NCBI GenBank assembly: GCA_019508105.1
Contig: JAEKMB010000100.1
Location: 1 to 9,355 of the forward strand
DNA length: 9,355 nucleotides
Source: Alphaproteobacteria bacterium
Lineage (GTDB): Bacteria; Pseudomonadota; Alphaproteobacteria; Micropepsales; Micropepsaceae
Reading direction: 5' to 3'
The position numbers were made by a program, and so were the translations under genes. Numbering within the stretch: the first letter of the stretch is position 1; the number at the start of each line of letters is the position of its first letter. The notes under the pieces are model-generated. The model worked only from the letters and a program-made list of their open reading frames with translations. It was not told where the DNA came from and made no database searches. Shown one piece after another: positions 1-8,000 of the stretch.

Positions 1-252
1 CAGCCGGTCCAGCACGGTGTAAAGAAAAAATCCCAGCGCCGCGACGGCCAGCAGCAAGCGCGGTTCGTAAAGACCCTTGCCTGCCTCCAGCGCTTCAGGC
101 GCCAGATCAAAGAAGGCGACGCCGATCACCGCCCCGGCGGAAAAGCCCATCACCAGCGGCAGTTTGCCCGCCCACTTCAAAGCCAAGAGGCCGCCGGTCA
201 TGGTGGCGGTGCAGGCGGCCAGCGCGATGGCAAGGACAAGGACGGAGGTCAT
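1..252 (-). CDS. ZIP-family metal transporter, N-terminal part (runs off the left edge)
   Basis: The minus-strand frame is open from an ATG at 252 to the window edge, giving 84 residues without a stop. It is strongly hydrophobic: a first membrane segment at about residues 2-18, a second at about 33-50 and the start of a third at about 68-82. The second segment reads GFSAGAVIGVAFFDLAPEA, which resembles the small-residue-rich helix plus acidic exit of ZIP (zinc/iron-regulated transporter-like) permeases. These move Zn2+ or other divalent metals across the inner membrane. The metal-binding helices carrying conserved His residues lie outside the window, so the substrate cannot be judged. An AAAGG lies about 9 bases before the ATG and supports this start. 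The gene is divergent from the phosphodiesterase gene. Another multi-pass membrane family is possible but less likely. Confidence 0.68.
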   Translation of the reverse strand, partial: MTSVLVLAIALAACTATMTGGLLALKWAGKLPLVMGFSAGAVIGVAFFDLAPEALEAGKGLYEPRLLLAVAALGFFLYTVLDRL

Positions 253-366
253 TGACCAAGCCTTTATCGCGGGACGGGGCCAGCGGCAACCTTCACACTC
301 CTGGCGCTCTTTGGGGGTCCTTGGCCTTGGCCCCGCATCTGGCCTAGCATTCGCGCCGAGAGGCAC
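253..366. promoter_or_regulatory. Divergent intergenic region between the transporter and phosphodiesterase genes
   Basis: This 114-base gap must hold the start signals of both flanking genes. On the plus strand a weak promoter-like pair is visible: TTGGCC at 321-326 and TAGCAT at 345-350, separated by 18 bases, each matching four of six consensus positions. It would leave a leader of only about ten bases before the ATG at 367. TTGGCC is tandemly duplicated at 321-332, so the -35 assignment is ambiguous. GAGAGG at 358-363 is the likely ribosome binding site of the downstream gene. No clear operator palindrome was seen. The promoter call is a guess from consensus matching only. Confidence 0.3.
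358..363 (+). promoter_or_regulatory. Ribosome binding site of the phosphodiesterase gene
   Basis: GAGAGG lies 3 bases before the ATG at 367 and 6 before the ATG at 370. The spacing slightly favours the second ATG as the true start, which would shorten the signal peptide by one residue. Confidence 0.5.
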
Positions 367-1581
367 ATGATGCGAAAATATCTGGCAATACTGGCGATGG
401 CGGTGGCTGCGCTTTGCCTTCCGGCAGAGGGCGCGGCCAAACACAAGCTGCTGGTGATCTCGGTGGACGGGATGGACTGGCGCTATCTGCGCGATGCGGG
501 CACGCTGGGGCTGAAGCTGCCCAATATCCGCAGGCTGTTGGCGCGCTCGCAGGTGGCGGATGGGGTGATCGGCGTCTGGCCGACCGTCACCTGGCCATCG
601 CACACCTCCATGCTGACGGGGGTGCAGCCTTTCCGCCATGGCATCCTGGCCAATGCCAGCGGTCCCCTGGACATCAGCCAGAGCTATTGGTCGGCGGCCA
701 AGATCAAGGTGCCGACCCTGATCCAATGCGCCCGCGCGGCGGGCCTTACCACCGCCGGGGTCAACTGGCCGGTGACGGTGAATGCGGCGCTGACCTGGAA
801 TCTTCCCGAGGCCTATGCCAAGCGCAACGGTGATTCCTCCGATCTGGAAAGCGTCGATCGCTATGGCACCCCCGGGCTGGTGGCGGAGATCACCCGCAGC
901 TATCCCTCTTTTGCCTATCGCTGGCTGGATGACCGCACCCGCACCCTGGCCACCATCTATTTGCTCCAACAGAAACATCCGGACCTCCTGCTCCTGCATC
1001 TGGCGGAGCTGGATTCCGAAGCCCATGAGGAAGGCCCTTTCACGCCGGCCGCGAACGCCGTGGCGGAACGGTCGGATGAGCTGATCGGCGATATCCTCAA
1101 GGCGCTGCCCAAAGGCTATGACGTGGCGCTGGTGTCCGATCATGGCTTTGAGCGGATCGACCATGTCGCCAATCTCAAAGCGATGGCGGCCGCGGCCGGG
1201 ATCACGGGCGAACTGGAGATCGCCGCGGGCCTGGTGCGGACGAATGATGCCCGCATGGCGGACTGGCTGCGCAGCCAAAGCGGCAAGGGCGATGTCGGCC
1301 GCCAAGTGCCGCGTGACGAGTTGATGCGCTTTGCCGGTGCCGACGCGCTGGCCGCGTTCGAACCGGCGCCGCATGTGATCTTCGGCAACGCCGCCACCGG
1401 CCCGGCGCACACCGCTTCCGCCAATGCCGGTACCCACGGCTTCTGGCCGACCCGCCCGGATTATCACAGCATCTATGCGCTGTCGGGCCCGGGCGTGAAG
1501 CCGGGCAAGCTCGGGGAAATCGAAATGGTGTCGCTGAAGGACCGCTTCGCGCAGGTCCTGGGATTGGACTGCCCGCGCTAG
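367..1581 (+). CDS. Exported type I phosphodiesterase/nucleotide pyrophosphatase-like protein (alkaline phosphatase superfamily)
   Basis: This 404-aa protein is predicted to be a two-metal (probably zinc) hydrolase of phosphodiester or phosphomonoester bonds acting outside the cytoplasm. Residues 1-24 look like a Sec signal peptide: basic MMRK, a hydrophobic core, then a small-residue stretch ending near AEGAA. The expected active-site series of the nucleotide pyrophosphatase/phosphodiesterase family is complete and in order: D34 in SVDGMD, the presumed threonine nucleophile T75 in PTVTWPSH, D216 and H220 in LDSEAHEEGP, D258 and H259 in SDHGF, and H357 in GTHGFWP. Length fits bacterial members. 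ATG codons occur at 367 and 370; the first is taken because GAGAGG lies just upstream, but either would give a functional signal peptide. The gene is monocistronic as seen and converges on the amidoligase operon with overlapping stops. The natural substrate cannot be inferred. Confidence 0.88.
   Translation: MMRKYLAILAMAVAALCLPAEGAAKHKLLVISVDGMDWRYLRDAGTLGLKLPNIRRLLARSQVADGVIGVWPTVTWPSHTSMLTGVQPFRHGILANASGPLDISQSYWSAAKIKVPTLIQCARAAGLTTAGVNWPVTVNAALTWNLPEAYAKRNGDSSDLESVDRYGTPGLVAEITRSYPSFAYRWLDDRTRTLATIYLLQQKHPDLLLLHLAELDSEAHEEGPFTPAANAVAERSDELIGDILKALPKGYDVALVSDHGFERIDHVANLKAMAAAAGITGELEIAAGLVRTNDARMADWLRSQSGKGDVGRQVPRDELMRFAGADALAAFEPAPHVIFGNAATGPAHTASANAGTHGFWPTRPDYHSIYALSGPGVKPGKLGEIEMVSLKDRFAQVLGLDCPR
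1578..1581. other. Overlapping convergent stop codons (CTAG)
   Basis: The TAG of the phosphodiesterase gene (1579-1581, plus) and the TAG of the small transglutaminase-like gene (1580-1578, minus) share the palindrome CTAG. There is thus no intergenic space for a dedicated terminator, and any terminator of either unit must lie inside the opposing coding sequence. None with a stem and T-tract is evident nearby. Confidence 0.9.
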
Positions 1582-2492
1582 TTGTCCGGGGCGAGGTAGG
1601 GCAATTCGGGGCTGTTCGGGTCTACTGGGATCACGTCCACCCCCACTTCCACCACATGGTCATGGCCGCCCAGGATGATGCCCGCCACCGGCGCGACATC
1701 GCCATAATCGCGGCCCCAGGACGAAGTGACATGGCTTTCGCCCACCAGAATATTGTTGGTGGGATCCAGGTCCACCCAGCCGAACGGCGGGGCCCAGACG
1801 GAAAACCAGGCATGGCTGGCATCAGAACCCAGCAGGCGTGGCTTGCCCGGCGGCGGCTCGGTCAGGAGATAACCGGAGACATAGCGCGCCGGCAGGCCCA
1901 TGGCGCGCATCGCCGCAATGGCGACATGCGCCAGGTCCTGGCAGACGCCGGCGCGGATCTCGAACACCCGGTCCACCGGGGTCGAGACGTCCGTGACGGT
2001 GGTGTCGTAGCGGAAATCCTTGTGGATGCGGTTCATCAGCTCGATGGCGCCTGAGAGAATGGGCCGGTGCGGCGGAAAGCTCACCGCGCCATAGGCGCCG
2101 ATGTCGCTTTCAAAACTGGTCATGGGGGAATCGAACAGATACTGGACCGCGTCGCGCTCTTCATCGTCCTGCGGATTCTCCAGCCGCGCGCGCACCTCTT
2201 CCCAGGGCTCGCTGTCGCGCGAGGCGCGGACCGGCGCCGGGTTCACGGTGACCCGGCTTTCCGCCAGCACTTCCAGATGGGTGTGGGGCCGGTCGATGGA
2301 AAAAAGCTCGCATGGATTGTGGAAATAATCCTCACGCGCCACCCGGCTGGCCGGTTCCAGGCTCAATGTGATGCTGCTGTCATGCACCGCCTGCAGCGGC
2401 GTGACGCGCGGGCGCAGATGCGCCAGATGCCAGGAATGGGAGACATCCTGCAGATAACGGTAGGTGGTGCGGTGGCGCACGAAATATTCCAT
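1578..2492 (-). CDS. Transglutaminase-like protein with bacterial transglutaminase N-terminal domain, last gene of the operon
   Basis: This 304-aa cytoplasmic-looking protein belongs to the transglutaminase-fold thiol enzymes (COG1305 type). Residues about 3-90 match the bacterial transglutaminase-like N-terminal region (YFVRHRTTYRY, HLRPR). The catalytic core spans about 160-250, with a full triad: C184 in GVCQDLAH, H227 in DASHAWFSVW and D243 in GWVDLDPTNN. Such folds can act as peptidases, cross-linkers or amide-exchange enzymes; which applies here is unknown. The frame is open upstream to 2639, but the conserved N-terminus begins at the ATG at 2492, which forms a one-base TGATG overlap with the stop of the ATP-grasp gene and has GGAGG four bases ahead. 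Translational coupling to the upstream gene is therefore likely. The stop codon overlaps that of the convergent phosphodiesterase gene. Confidence 0.93.
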   Translation of the reverse strand: MEYFVRHRTTYRYLQDVSHSWHLAHLRPRVTPLQAVHDSSITLSLEPASRVAREDYFHNPCELFSIDRPHTHLEVLAESRVTVNPAPVRASRDSEPWEEVRARLENPQDDEERDAVQYLFDSPMTSFESDIGAYGAVSFPPHRPILSGAIELMNRIHKDFRYDTTVTDVSTPVDRVFEIRAGVCQDLAHVAIAAMRAMGLPARYVSGYLLTEPPPGKPRLLGSDASHAWFSVWAPPFGWVDLDPTNNILVGESHVTSSWGRDYGDVAPVAGIILGGHDHVVEVGVDVIPVDPNSPELPYLAPDN

Positions 2493-5005
2493 CACGCCTC
2501 CATGAAGGGGCTGGAGCCGGTACGGTTGCGGCTGGCATGCTGGAAATACGCGTCGGCAATGGCGTCGGACAGCTCGCCGGCGCTGAAGGTGATGTTGTCG
2601 GTCAGCTCGATCAGGCCGGGGCGCGCCCCCGCTTCGCAAAAAGCCAGCCGCGCCGGATTGGCATTGGTGGTTGCGCCGCGCATCTCATGCGCAATGGTGC
2701 GCGGCACATCGCTGCGCTGGGCCAGGGTAATGCGCGGCAGTTCGCGCAAATGACTTTCTATCGCCGCCAGCTGGAAGGCGCAGGAGCGCGGGTTGTTCTC
2801 GTCCAGCAGCAGCAGGTCGACGAAGGGGACAAGCTGGAAGACATTGAGATAGCGCGAACGATAGGTCATGGCGCTGTCGGCGATTTCCAGCACGATGCGC
2901 ATATGCTCGGTCTCGCGCGCATCCGCCATCGCCACGGTCTGGCGCACCAGCCAGGCCAGGTGCTGGCCGCGTTCCAGCCGCCGCCCCAGCTCCATGAACA
3001 GCCAGTTGGGACCGCGGGTCATGTTTTCCGCCGACAGGCCCGACAGCGCGGCAGCGCGGCGCACCAGCGCGTCCAGATAGAAGCGCGCGCCCGGCGCCTC
3101 GAAAGGCGCATCGGCCGGCGGCAGTTCTTCATTGACGGTCAGGGCATGAATGGTGCGCCAGGTGTCCAGTGACAGGCGGTCGCGCACCGACCAGGCGGTT
3201 TGCTCCACCCGGCGCAACAGCCGCTGCAACCCTCTGGAATGGCGCGGGCTGTAGATCAGCAGTTGCAATTCGTCCGCCAGCTCCTGGTCGCCGGCGATTT
3301 CCTCGATGGGGGAATCGCTGGCCTGACTGAAGGGGATCAACAGCTTGCGCGCCGCCTCCAGCGCCGCCGCCGGCTCGTCGCCCACCCGCGCCGTCACCGC
3401 GCGCAGGATGCGCACAAAGCTTTCGGTGCGTTCGGCATAGCGTCCCAGCCAGAACAGATTGTCCATGGCGCGGCTGGGCGCGGATTCGCCATGGCGCTTG
3501 ATCTCCAGCGGGCGCCCGCCATTGGTCAGCAGGCTGAAACTGTCCACCGGCGTGGGCGAGATCACCCAGGCATCCTTGCTGGAGGCGCCCGACTGCATGG
3601 ACAGCGCCCGCACCGTGTCATCGGCGGCGACGCGGGTCAGCCCGCCAGGCATCACCATCCAGCCTGTCGGGGTCCAGGCGGCGAAGACGCGCAAGGATAC
3701 CGGCTTGGCGCCGAACTTGCCCTGCTCGAACACCGGCGCTACGCCCAGCGGCGAGATTTCCTGCAGCACCATGGTCTCGCCGCGCTGCTTGAGCCGGGCG
3801 ATCACCCGCTCGCGCTCCTCCCCGCTCAGGTCGGCGCCCAGCCGGGCGCTGGACCAGCGGGAGAAAAGCGGGCGGGCATCAAAGGCGTCGCGCAGGATGC
3901 ACTGGTCCATGCGGGCGATGGCTTCCTTGCGCCCCCAGTCGGTGCCGCACCAGATGGTGGAAATGTCGGGAATCTTGAGTTCTTCACCCAGCAGCGCTTG
4001 GGAAATCGCCGGCAGATAAGCGTCCATGGCCGGGGATTCGATCACCCCGCCGCCCAGCGCATTGGCCAGCACCACGCCGCCGGCCCGCACCGCTTCCACC
4101 AGCCCCGGCACGCCCAGCGCGCTATCGCCGCGCAGTTCCAAGGGATCACAGAAATCGGAGTCGACGCGGCGGAAGATGGCGGCGACCCGCTCCAGCCCGG
4201 TCAGGGTCTTGAGGAAGACTTCGCCATCGCGCACCGCCAGGTCATCGCCCTGCACCAGGGTCAGACCCAGATAATGCGCCAGGTATACATGCTCGAAATA
4301 GGCTTCGTTATAAGGGCCCGGTGTCAACAGCACGGCGCGGTCGCGGCGCGAGGCGGCCAGGCCCAGAATGCTTTCCTTGTAGGCGTTGAAGAAGGCGGCA
4401 AGCCGCGCGATCCGCATGTCGCCGAAGCTTTCGGGAAAGGTCTGGGAGACGACCAGGCGATTCTCCAAGGCATAACCCAGACCACCGGGGGCATCGGCGC
4501 GGGAGGCCATGACTTTCCAGGCGCCATCAGGGCCGCGGGCCAGATCAGCGGAATAAAGATGCACATGCGCGCCGCCGGCCGGGGAGCTGCAGCACAAGGG
4601 CCGCAGGAATTGCGGGTGGCCGATCACCAGATGTGGCGGCAGCACGCCGCTGGCCATCAGCTCTTGCGGGCCGTACACGTCGCGCAGGATCATGTCGGCC
4701 AGCATGGCGCGCTGGATCACCGCCGCCTCGATCGCCTTCCAGTCGGCGGAGGACACAATGAAGGGGACGATGTCCAGCTGCCAGGGCCGCGCCTGGCCGG
4801 CGCGATCGTCATAGACATTATAGGTGACGCCATTGTCCTGCACCGTGGCGCGGGCGCTGGCCTGGCGGCGGGCATATTCCTCGGGCGACAGTTGAGAGAG
4901 AGTGCGAGCAAAGGCGCGCCAATGCGCCCGGACCTCGCCATCGCCGTCACGCAACTCGTCAAAACGCGACGGCGGCAGGCTTATGCGTTCTGCGACTTCC
5001 GACAC
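2492..5005 (-). CDS. Circularly permuted type 2 ATP-grasp fused to an alpha-E (DUF403) domain
   Basis: This 837-aa protein joins two families often encoded separately. Residues about 12-495 are a circularly permuted ATP-grasp (COG2308/DUF404-DUF407 type): FDEL at 15-18, GVTYNVY at 59-65, a segment ending GGLGYALENR at 174-183, VLLTPGPYNEAYFEHV from 225, and RRVDSDFCDP with D282 and D284, likely in the nucleotide/metal site. Residues about 510-815 are the helical alpha-E domain (COG2307/DUF403), opening with AMDNLFWLGRYAERTES at 513. ATP-grasp enzymes typically couple ATP cleavage to ligation of a carboxylate to an amine; the alpha-E domain has no known activity. No signal peptide is seen. The start is GTG at 5005, immediately after an in-frame TAA; no later start precedes the conserved FDEL region convincingly, and the local ribosome site is weak. 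It lies 44 bases after the amidoligase gene and overlaps the next gene by one base. Confidence 0.93.
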   Translation of the reverse strand: MSEVAERISLPPSRFDELRDGDGEVRAHWRAFARTLSQLSPEEYARRQASARATVQDNGVTYNVYDDRAGQARPWQLDIVPFIVSSADWKAIEAAVIQRAMLADMILRDVYGPQELMASGVLPPHLVIGHPQFLRPLCCSSPAGGAHVHLYSADLARGPDGAWKVMASRADAPGGLGYALENRLVVSQTFPESFGDMRIARLAAFFNAYKESILGLAASRRDRAVLLTPGPYNEAYFEHVYLAHYLGLTLVQGDDLAVRDGEVFLKTLTGLERVAAIFRRVDSDFCDPLELRGDSALGVPGLVEAVRAGGVVLANALGGGVIESPAMDAYLPAISQALLGEELKIPDISTIWCGTDWGRKEAIARMDQCILRDAFDARPLFSRWSSARLGADLSGEERERVIARLKQRGETMVLQEISPLGVAPVFEQGKFGAKPVSLRVFAAWTPTGWMVMPGGLTRVAADDTVRALSMQSGASSKDAWVISPTPVDSFSLLTNGGRPLEIKRHGESAPSRAMDNLFWLGRYAERTESFVRILRAVTARVGDEPAAALEAARKLLIPFSQASDSPIEEIAGDQELADELQLLIYSPRHSRGLQRLLRRVEQTAWSVRDRLSLDTWRTIHALTVNEELPPADAPFEAPGARFYLDALVRRAAALSGLSAENMTRGPNWLFMELGRRLERGQHLAWLVRQTVAMADARETEHMRIVLEIADSAMTYRSRYLNVFQLVPFVDLLLLDENNPRSCAFQLAAIESHLRELPRITLAQRSDVPRTIAHEMRGATTNANPARLAFCEAGARPGLIELTDNITFSAGELSDAIADAYFQHASRNRTGSSPFMEA
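2497..2501 (-). promoter_or_regulatory. Ribosome binding site deciding the start of the small transglutaminase-like gene
   Basis: GGAGG on the minus strand lies inside the last codons of the ATP-grasp gene, four bases before the ATG at 2492. With the TGATG stop/start overlap it argues against the longer upstream reading of this frame. Confidence 0.7.
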
Positions 5006-5047
5006 TTACGACCCGTACTTTGGCGACTCATGCTCCCAGGCGCCCAT
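5006..5047 (-). other. Possible 13-codon leader ORF bridging the first two operon genes
   Basis: An ATG at 5047 lies two bases after the TGA of the amidoligase gene and is preceded by GGTGA, a good match to the end of the ribosome-binding consensus. It encodes MGAWEHESPKYGS and ends in a TAA that directly abuts the GTG start at 5005, in the same frame. Two readings are possible. It may be a relay ORF that delivers ribosomes to the weakly signalled GTG. Alternatively it may be the original N-terminus of the ATP-grasp protein, interrupted by a stop through mutation or sequencing error. The first conserved family residues come about 15 codons after the GTG, so the protein would survive either way. 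Confidence 0.4.
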
Positions 5048-5049
5048 TC

Positions 5050-8000
5050 TCACCGCCTGAGGTCGAGAGTATAGGGAAAATCGGGGCTGGATTCCTCAAG
5101 CGCGGCCTCGAACATGCCGCCGGTAAAGCCGAAGGGCTCGAAACGGGCCAGCCGCCGCCCTTCCGCCTCATTGGCATTGACGGGGAAAATCTCGGAGTTG
5201 CGTCCGCCGGCATGGGCGACGCGATAGGTGCAGCCGCCAAGCGCGCGCTTGCGCCAGCCGTCCCAGATCTCGATCACCAGCGGGGCATGCGCCGGAATGG
5301 TGGGATGCAGGCCATGCGCCGGCTGCCAGGCCTTGAAGCGCAGGCCGGCCACCGCTTCGCTTCGGTTGGTGGCGCGCAAGGGGAGGGCGCGGCCATTGGC
5401 CAGCACCTTGTGGCGGCCGGGGGTCCAGCCGCTGACCTTCACCTCCAGCCGCTCCACCGAGGAATCCACAAAGCGCACCGTGCCACCCGGGGTGCCTTCC
5501 TCGGCCATCACATTCCATGGCTCCAGAGCGTTGCGCAGTTCCAGCTCCACGCCGTCATATTGCACGGTGCCGATCCGGGGGAAGCGGAACTCCCAATGGG
5601 GACGGAACCATTCGGCCTCGAAGGCAAAGCCGTGGGCGTTCATGTCGGCCACCACATCGGCCAGATCCGCCCAGGCGAAATGCGGCAGCATGAAGCGGTC
5701 ATGCAGCCCGGTGCCCCAGCGCACCAGATTGCTGCGATAAGGCTCGCGCCAGAAGCGCGCGATCAGGGCGCGCAGCAGCAGCGATTGCGCCAGGCTCATC
5801 TCCGCATGGGGCGGCATCTCAAAACCGCGGAATTCCACCAGGCCCAGCCGGCCGGTGGGGCCGTCCGGCGAATAAAGCTTGTCGATGCAGATTTCGGTGC
5901 GGTGGGTATTGCCGGTGGAATCGGCCAACAGATTGCGGAACACCCGGTCCACCACCCAGGGCGGAATGTTGGCGGCAGCGCGGGAGGGAATTTCGTTGAA
6001 GGCGATTTCCAGCTCATAGAGCGAGTCATGGCGGGCTTCGTCGATGCGCGGCGCCTGGCTGGTGGGGCCGATGAACAGGCCCGAGAACAGGTAGGACAGC
6101 GACGGGTGGTTCTGCCAATAGGCGATGATGCTTTTGAGCATGTCGGGGCGGCGCAGGAAGGGGCTGTCGGGTGGGGTTTGCGCTCCCACCACAATGTGAT
6201 TGCCGCCGCCGGTGCCGGTATGGCGTCCATCCAGCAAGAATTTCTCGGCGGAAAGCCGGCAGGCCGTCGCTTCCTCGTACAGCACCTTGGTGATGTCCAC
6301 TTGCTCGCGCCAGCTTTTGGCCGGATGGATATTGACCTCGATCACGCCGGGGTCGGGCGTGACCTTGATGACATTGATGCGCGGATCATAAGGCGGCGGA
6401 TAGCCTTCGATATGCACCGCCAGCTTCAGCGCGTCGGTGGCATCCTCGACCGCTTTGAGCAAGGCGAAGTAATCGGCGGCTCCCGGCACCGGCGGCATGA
6501 AGACGCAGATCCGACCATCGCGCGGCTCCACAGTCAGTGCAGTGCGCACCGCCGGTTCAACGGTCATGGCGACACTGGCATTGTTGAGGGGCCGGAACGG
6601 CGCCTGCAATTCATGGCCATTGCCGCGGCTGGCGCCATGACCGTTGGTATAGCCCTGGCCGACCTTGTCCGGCTCATCCAGCGGCGGCAGCGGCGCAAAG
6701 GGATCGGGCGGCGGCACAAAGCTGCGCGCCTCGGGCGGCACATAAGGCAGGGAATTCAGCGGCAGGCGAAAACCGATGGCGCTGTCACCCGGCAGCAGGA
6801 ACAGATGGCCGCTGCGGGTGGTCCAATGCTCGCTGAGCCAGCGTTGCAGGCCTTTTTCCACCGGCAGCACATAGCCCACGGCACGGGACAGGCCGCGCTC
6901 GAACACCCGCGCCAGACGGGCGCGCAGTTCCGGATCGTCCAGCTTGGAATTGCTGGGATCCACATTGGCGGCAAGCTGGCGCTCCTGCGCCAGATGATGC
7001 CAGAAATCCTCATAGGCCGGGATGACATAAGAAGCGTCCAACCCCAGCGCCTTGCCGATGGCGCCGATCAGGGCATTGGCATCCTCCAGCGTCGGCTGAT
7101 GATCCTTGTGTTCGGCGGCGATGCGCTCGGCGCTTTTCCACAAAGGCACGCCATCGGTGCGCCAGTACAGCGCAAAAGCCCAGCGCGGCAGGGATTCGCC
7201 CGGATACCATTTGCCCTGGCCGTAATGCAGCAAGCCCCCGGGCGCGAAGCGCTCGCGCAGGCGGCGGATCAAGGTGTCGGCCAGCGCCCGCTTGGTGGGG
7301 CCGACGGCGGCGGTATGCCATTCCGCGCCGGAGCGATCATCAATCGAAACAAAGGTGGGTTCGCCGCCCATGGTCAGGCGCACATCATGGTTCTTCAGCA
7401 CCAGGTCTACTGCGTCGCCGAGTTTCTCGATCTCGGCCCATTGCTCCCCGGTGTAGGGCTTGGTGACTCGCGGCGGCTCCTTGATGCGGGTGACCGACAT
7501 GTCGAAGTCGAACAGCACTTCGGCCGGCTCAACCGCGCCGGAAATGGGCGCGGCCTGGGTCGGATTGGCGGCGCAGGCCAGCGGGATATGGCCTTCGCCG
7601 GCAAACAGGCCGGAGGTGGGGTCAAGGCCCACCCAACCGGCGCCCGGCAGATAGACCTCGCACCAGGCATGCAGGTCGGTGAAATCTTTGTCAGTGCCGG
7701 AAGGGCCATCCAGTGCCTTCACATCCGGCTTGAGCTGGATCAGATACCCGCTGGTGAAGCGCGCCGCCAAACCCAGATGGCGCAGCAGATTGACGAGCAG
7801 CCAGGCGCTGTCGCGGCAGGAGCCGGAGGCCTTGCACAGGGTGTCTTCCGGCGTCTGGATGCCGGGCTCCATGCGGATCAGGTAGCCGATGTCGCGGGAA
7901 AGCTGTGCATTGAGATCGAAGATGAAATTGGTGGTCTGTTTCTGCTCGCGCGGAATAGCATCGAGATAGCGTTTGAAGGCAGGCCCGAAGTCGGTTGTCG

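Noticed and set aside
77..446. Several small open frames around the left divergent region, on both strands
   Set aside because: They overlap the transporter frame or the phosphodiesterase start, are rich in Arg/Pro/Ala and show no motif. The edge-running frame from 252 has membrane helices and a ZIP-like motif instead.
2493..2639. A longer start for the small transglutaminase-like gene at 2639
   Set aside because: The extra 49 residues are Arg/Pro/His-rich low-complexity sequence overlapping the ATP-grasp coding region. The conserved N-terminus, GGAGG site and TGATG overlap all point to the ATG at 2492.
4981..5031. A 17-codon ORF starting at the ATG at 5031 on the minus strand, overlapping the GTG start in another frame
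   Set aside because: Its only purine-rich upstream sequence, GGGAG, is one base from the ATG, too close for a normal ribosome site, and the peptide shows no features. The in-frame mini-ORF from 5047 is better supported.
3200..5074. A 624-codon open frame on the plus strand opposite the ATP-grasp gene
   Set aside because: Same antisense artefact; no domain or membrane pattern is recognisable, and the minus-strand reading has clear ATP-grasp and alpha-E motifs.
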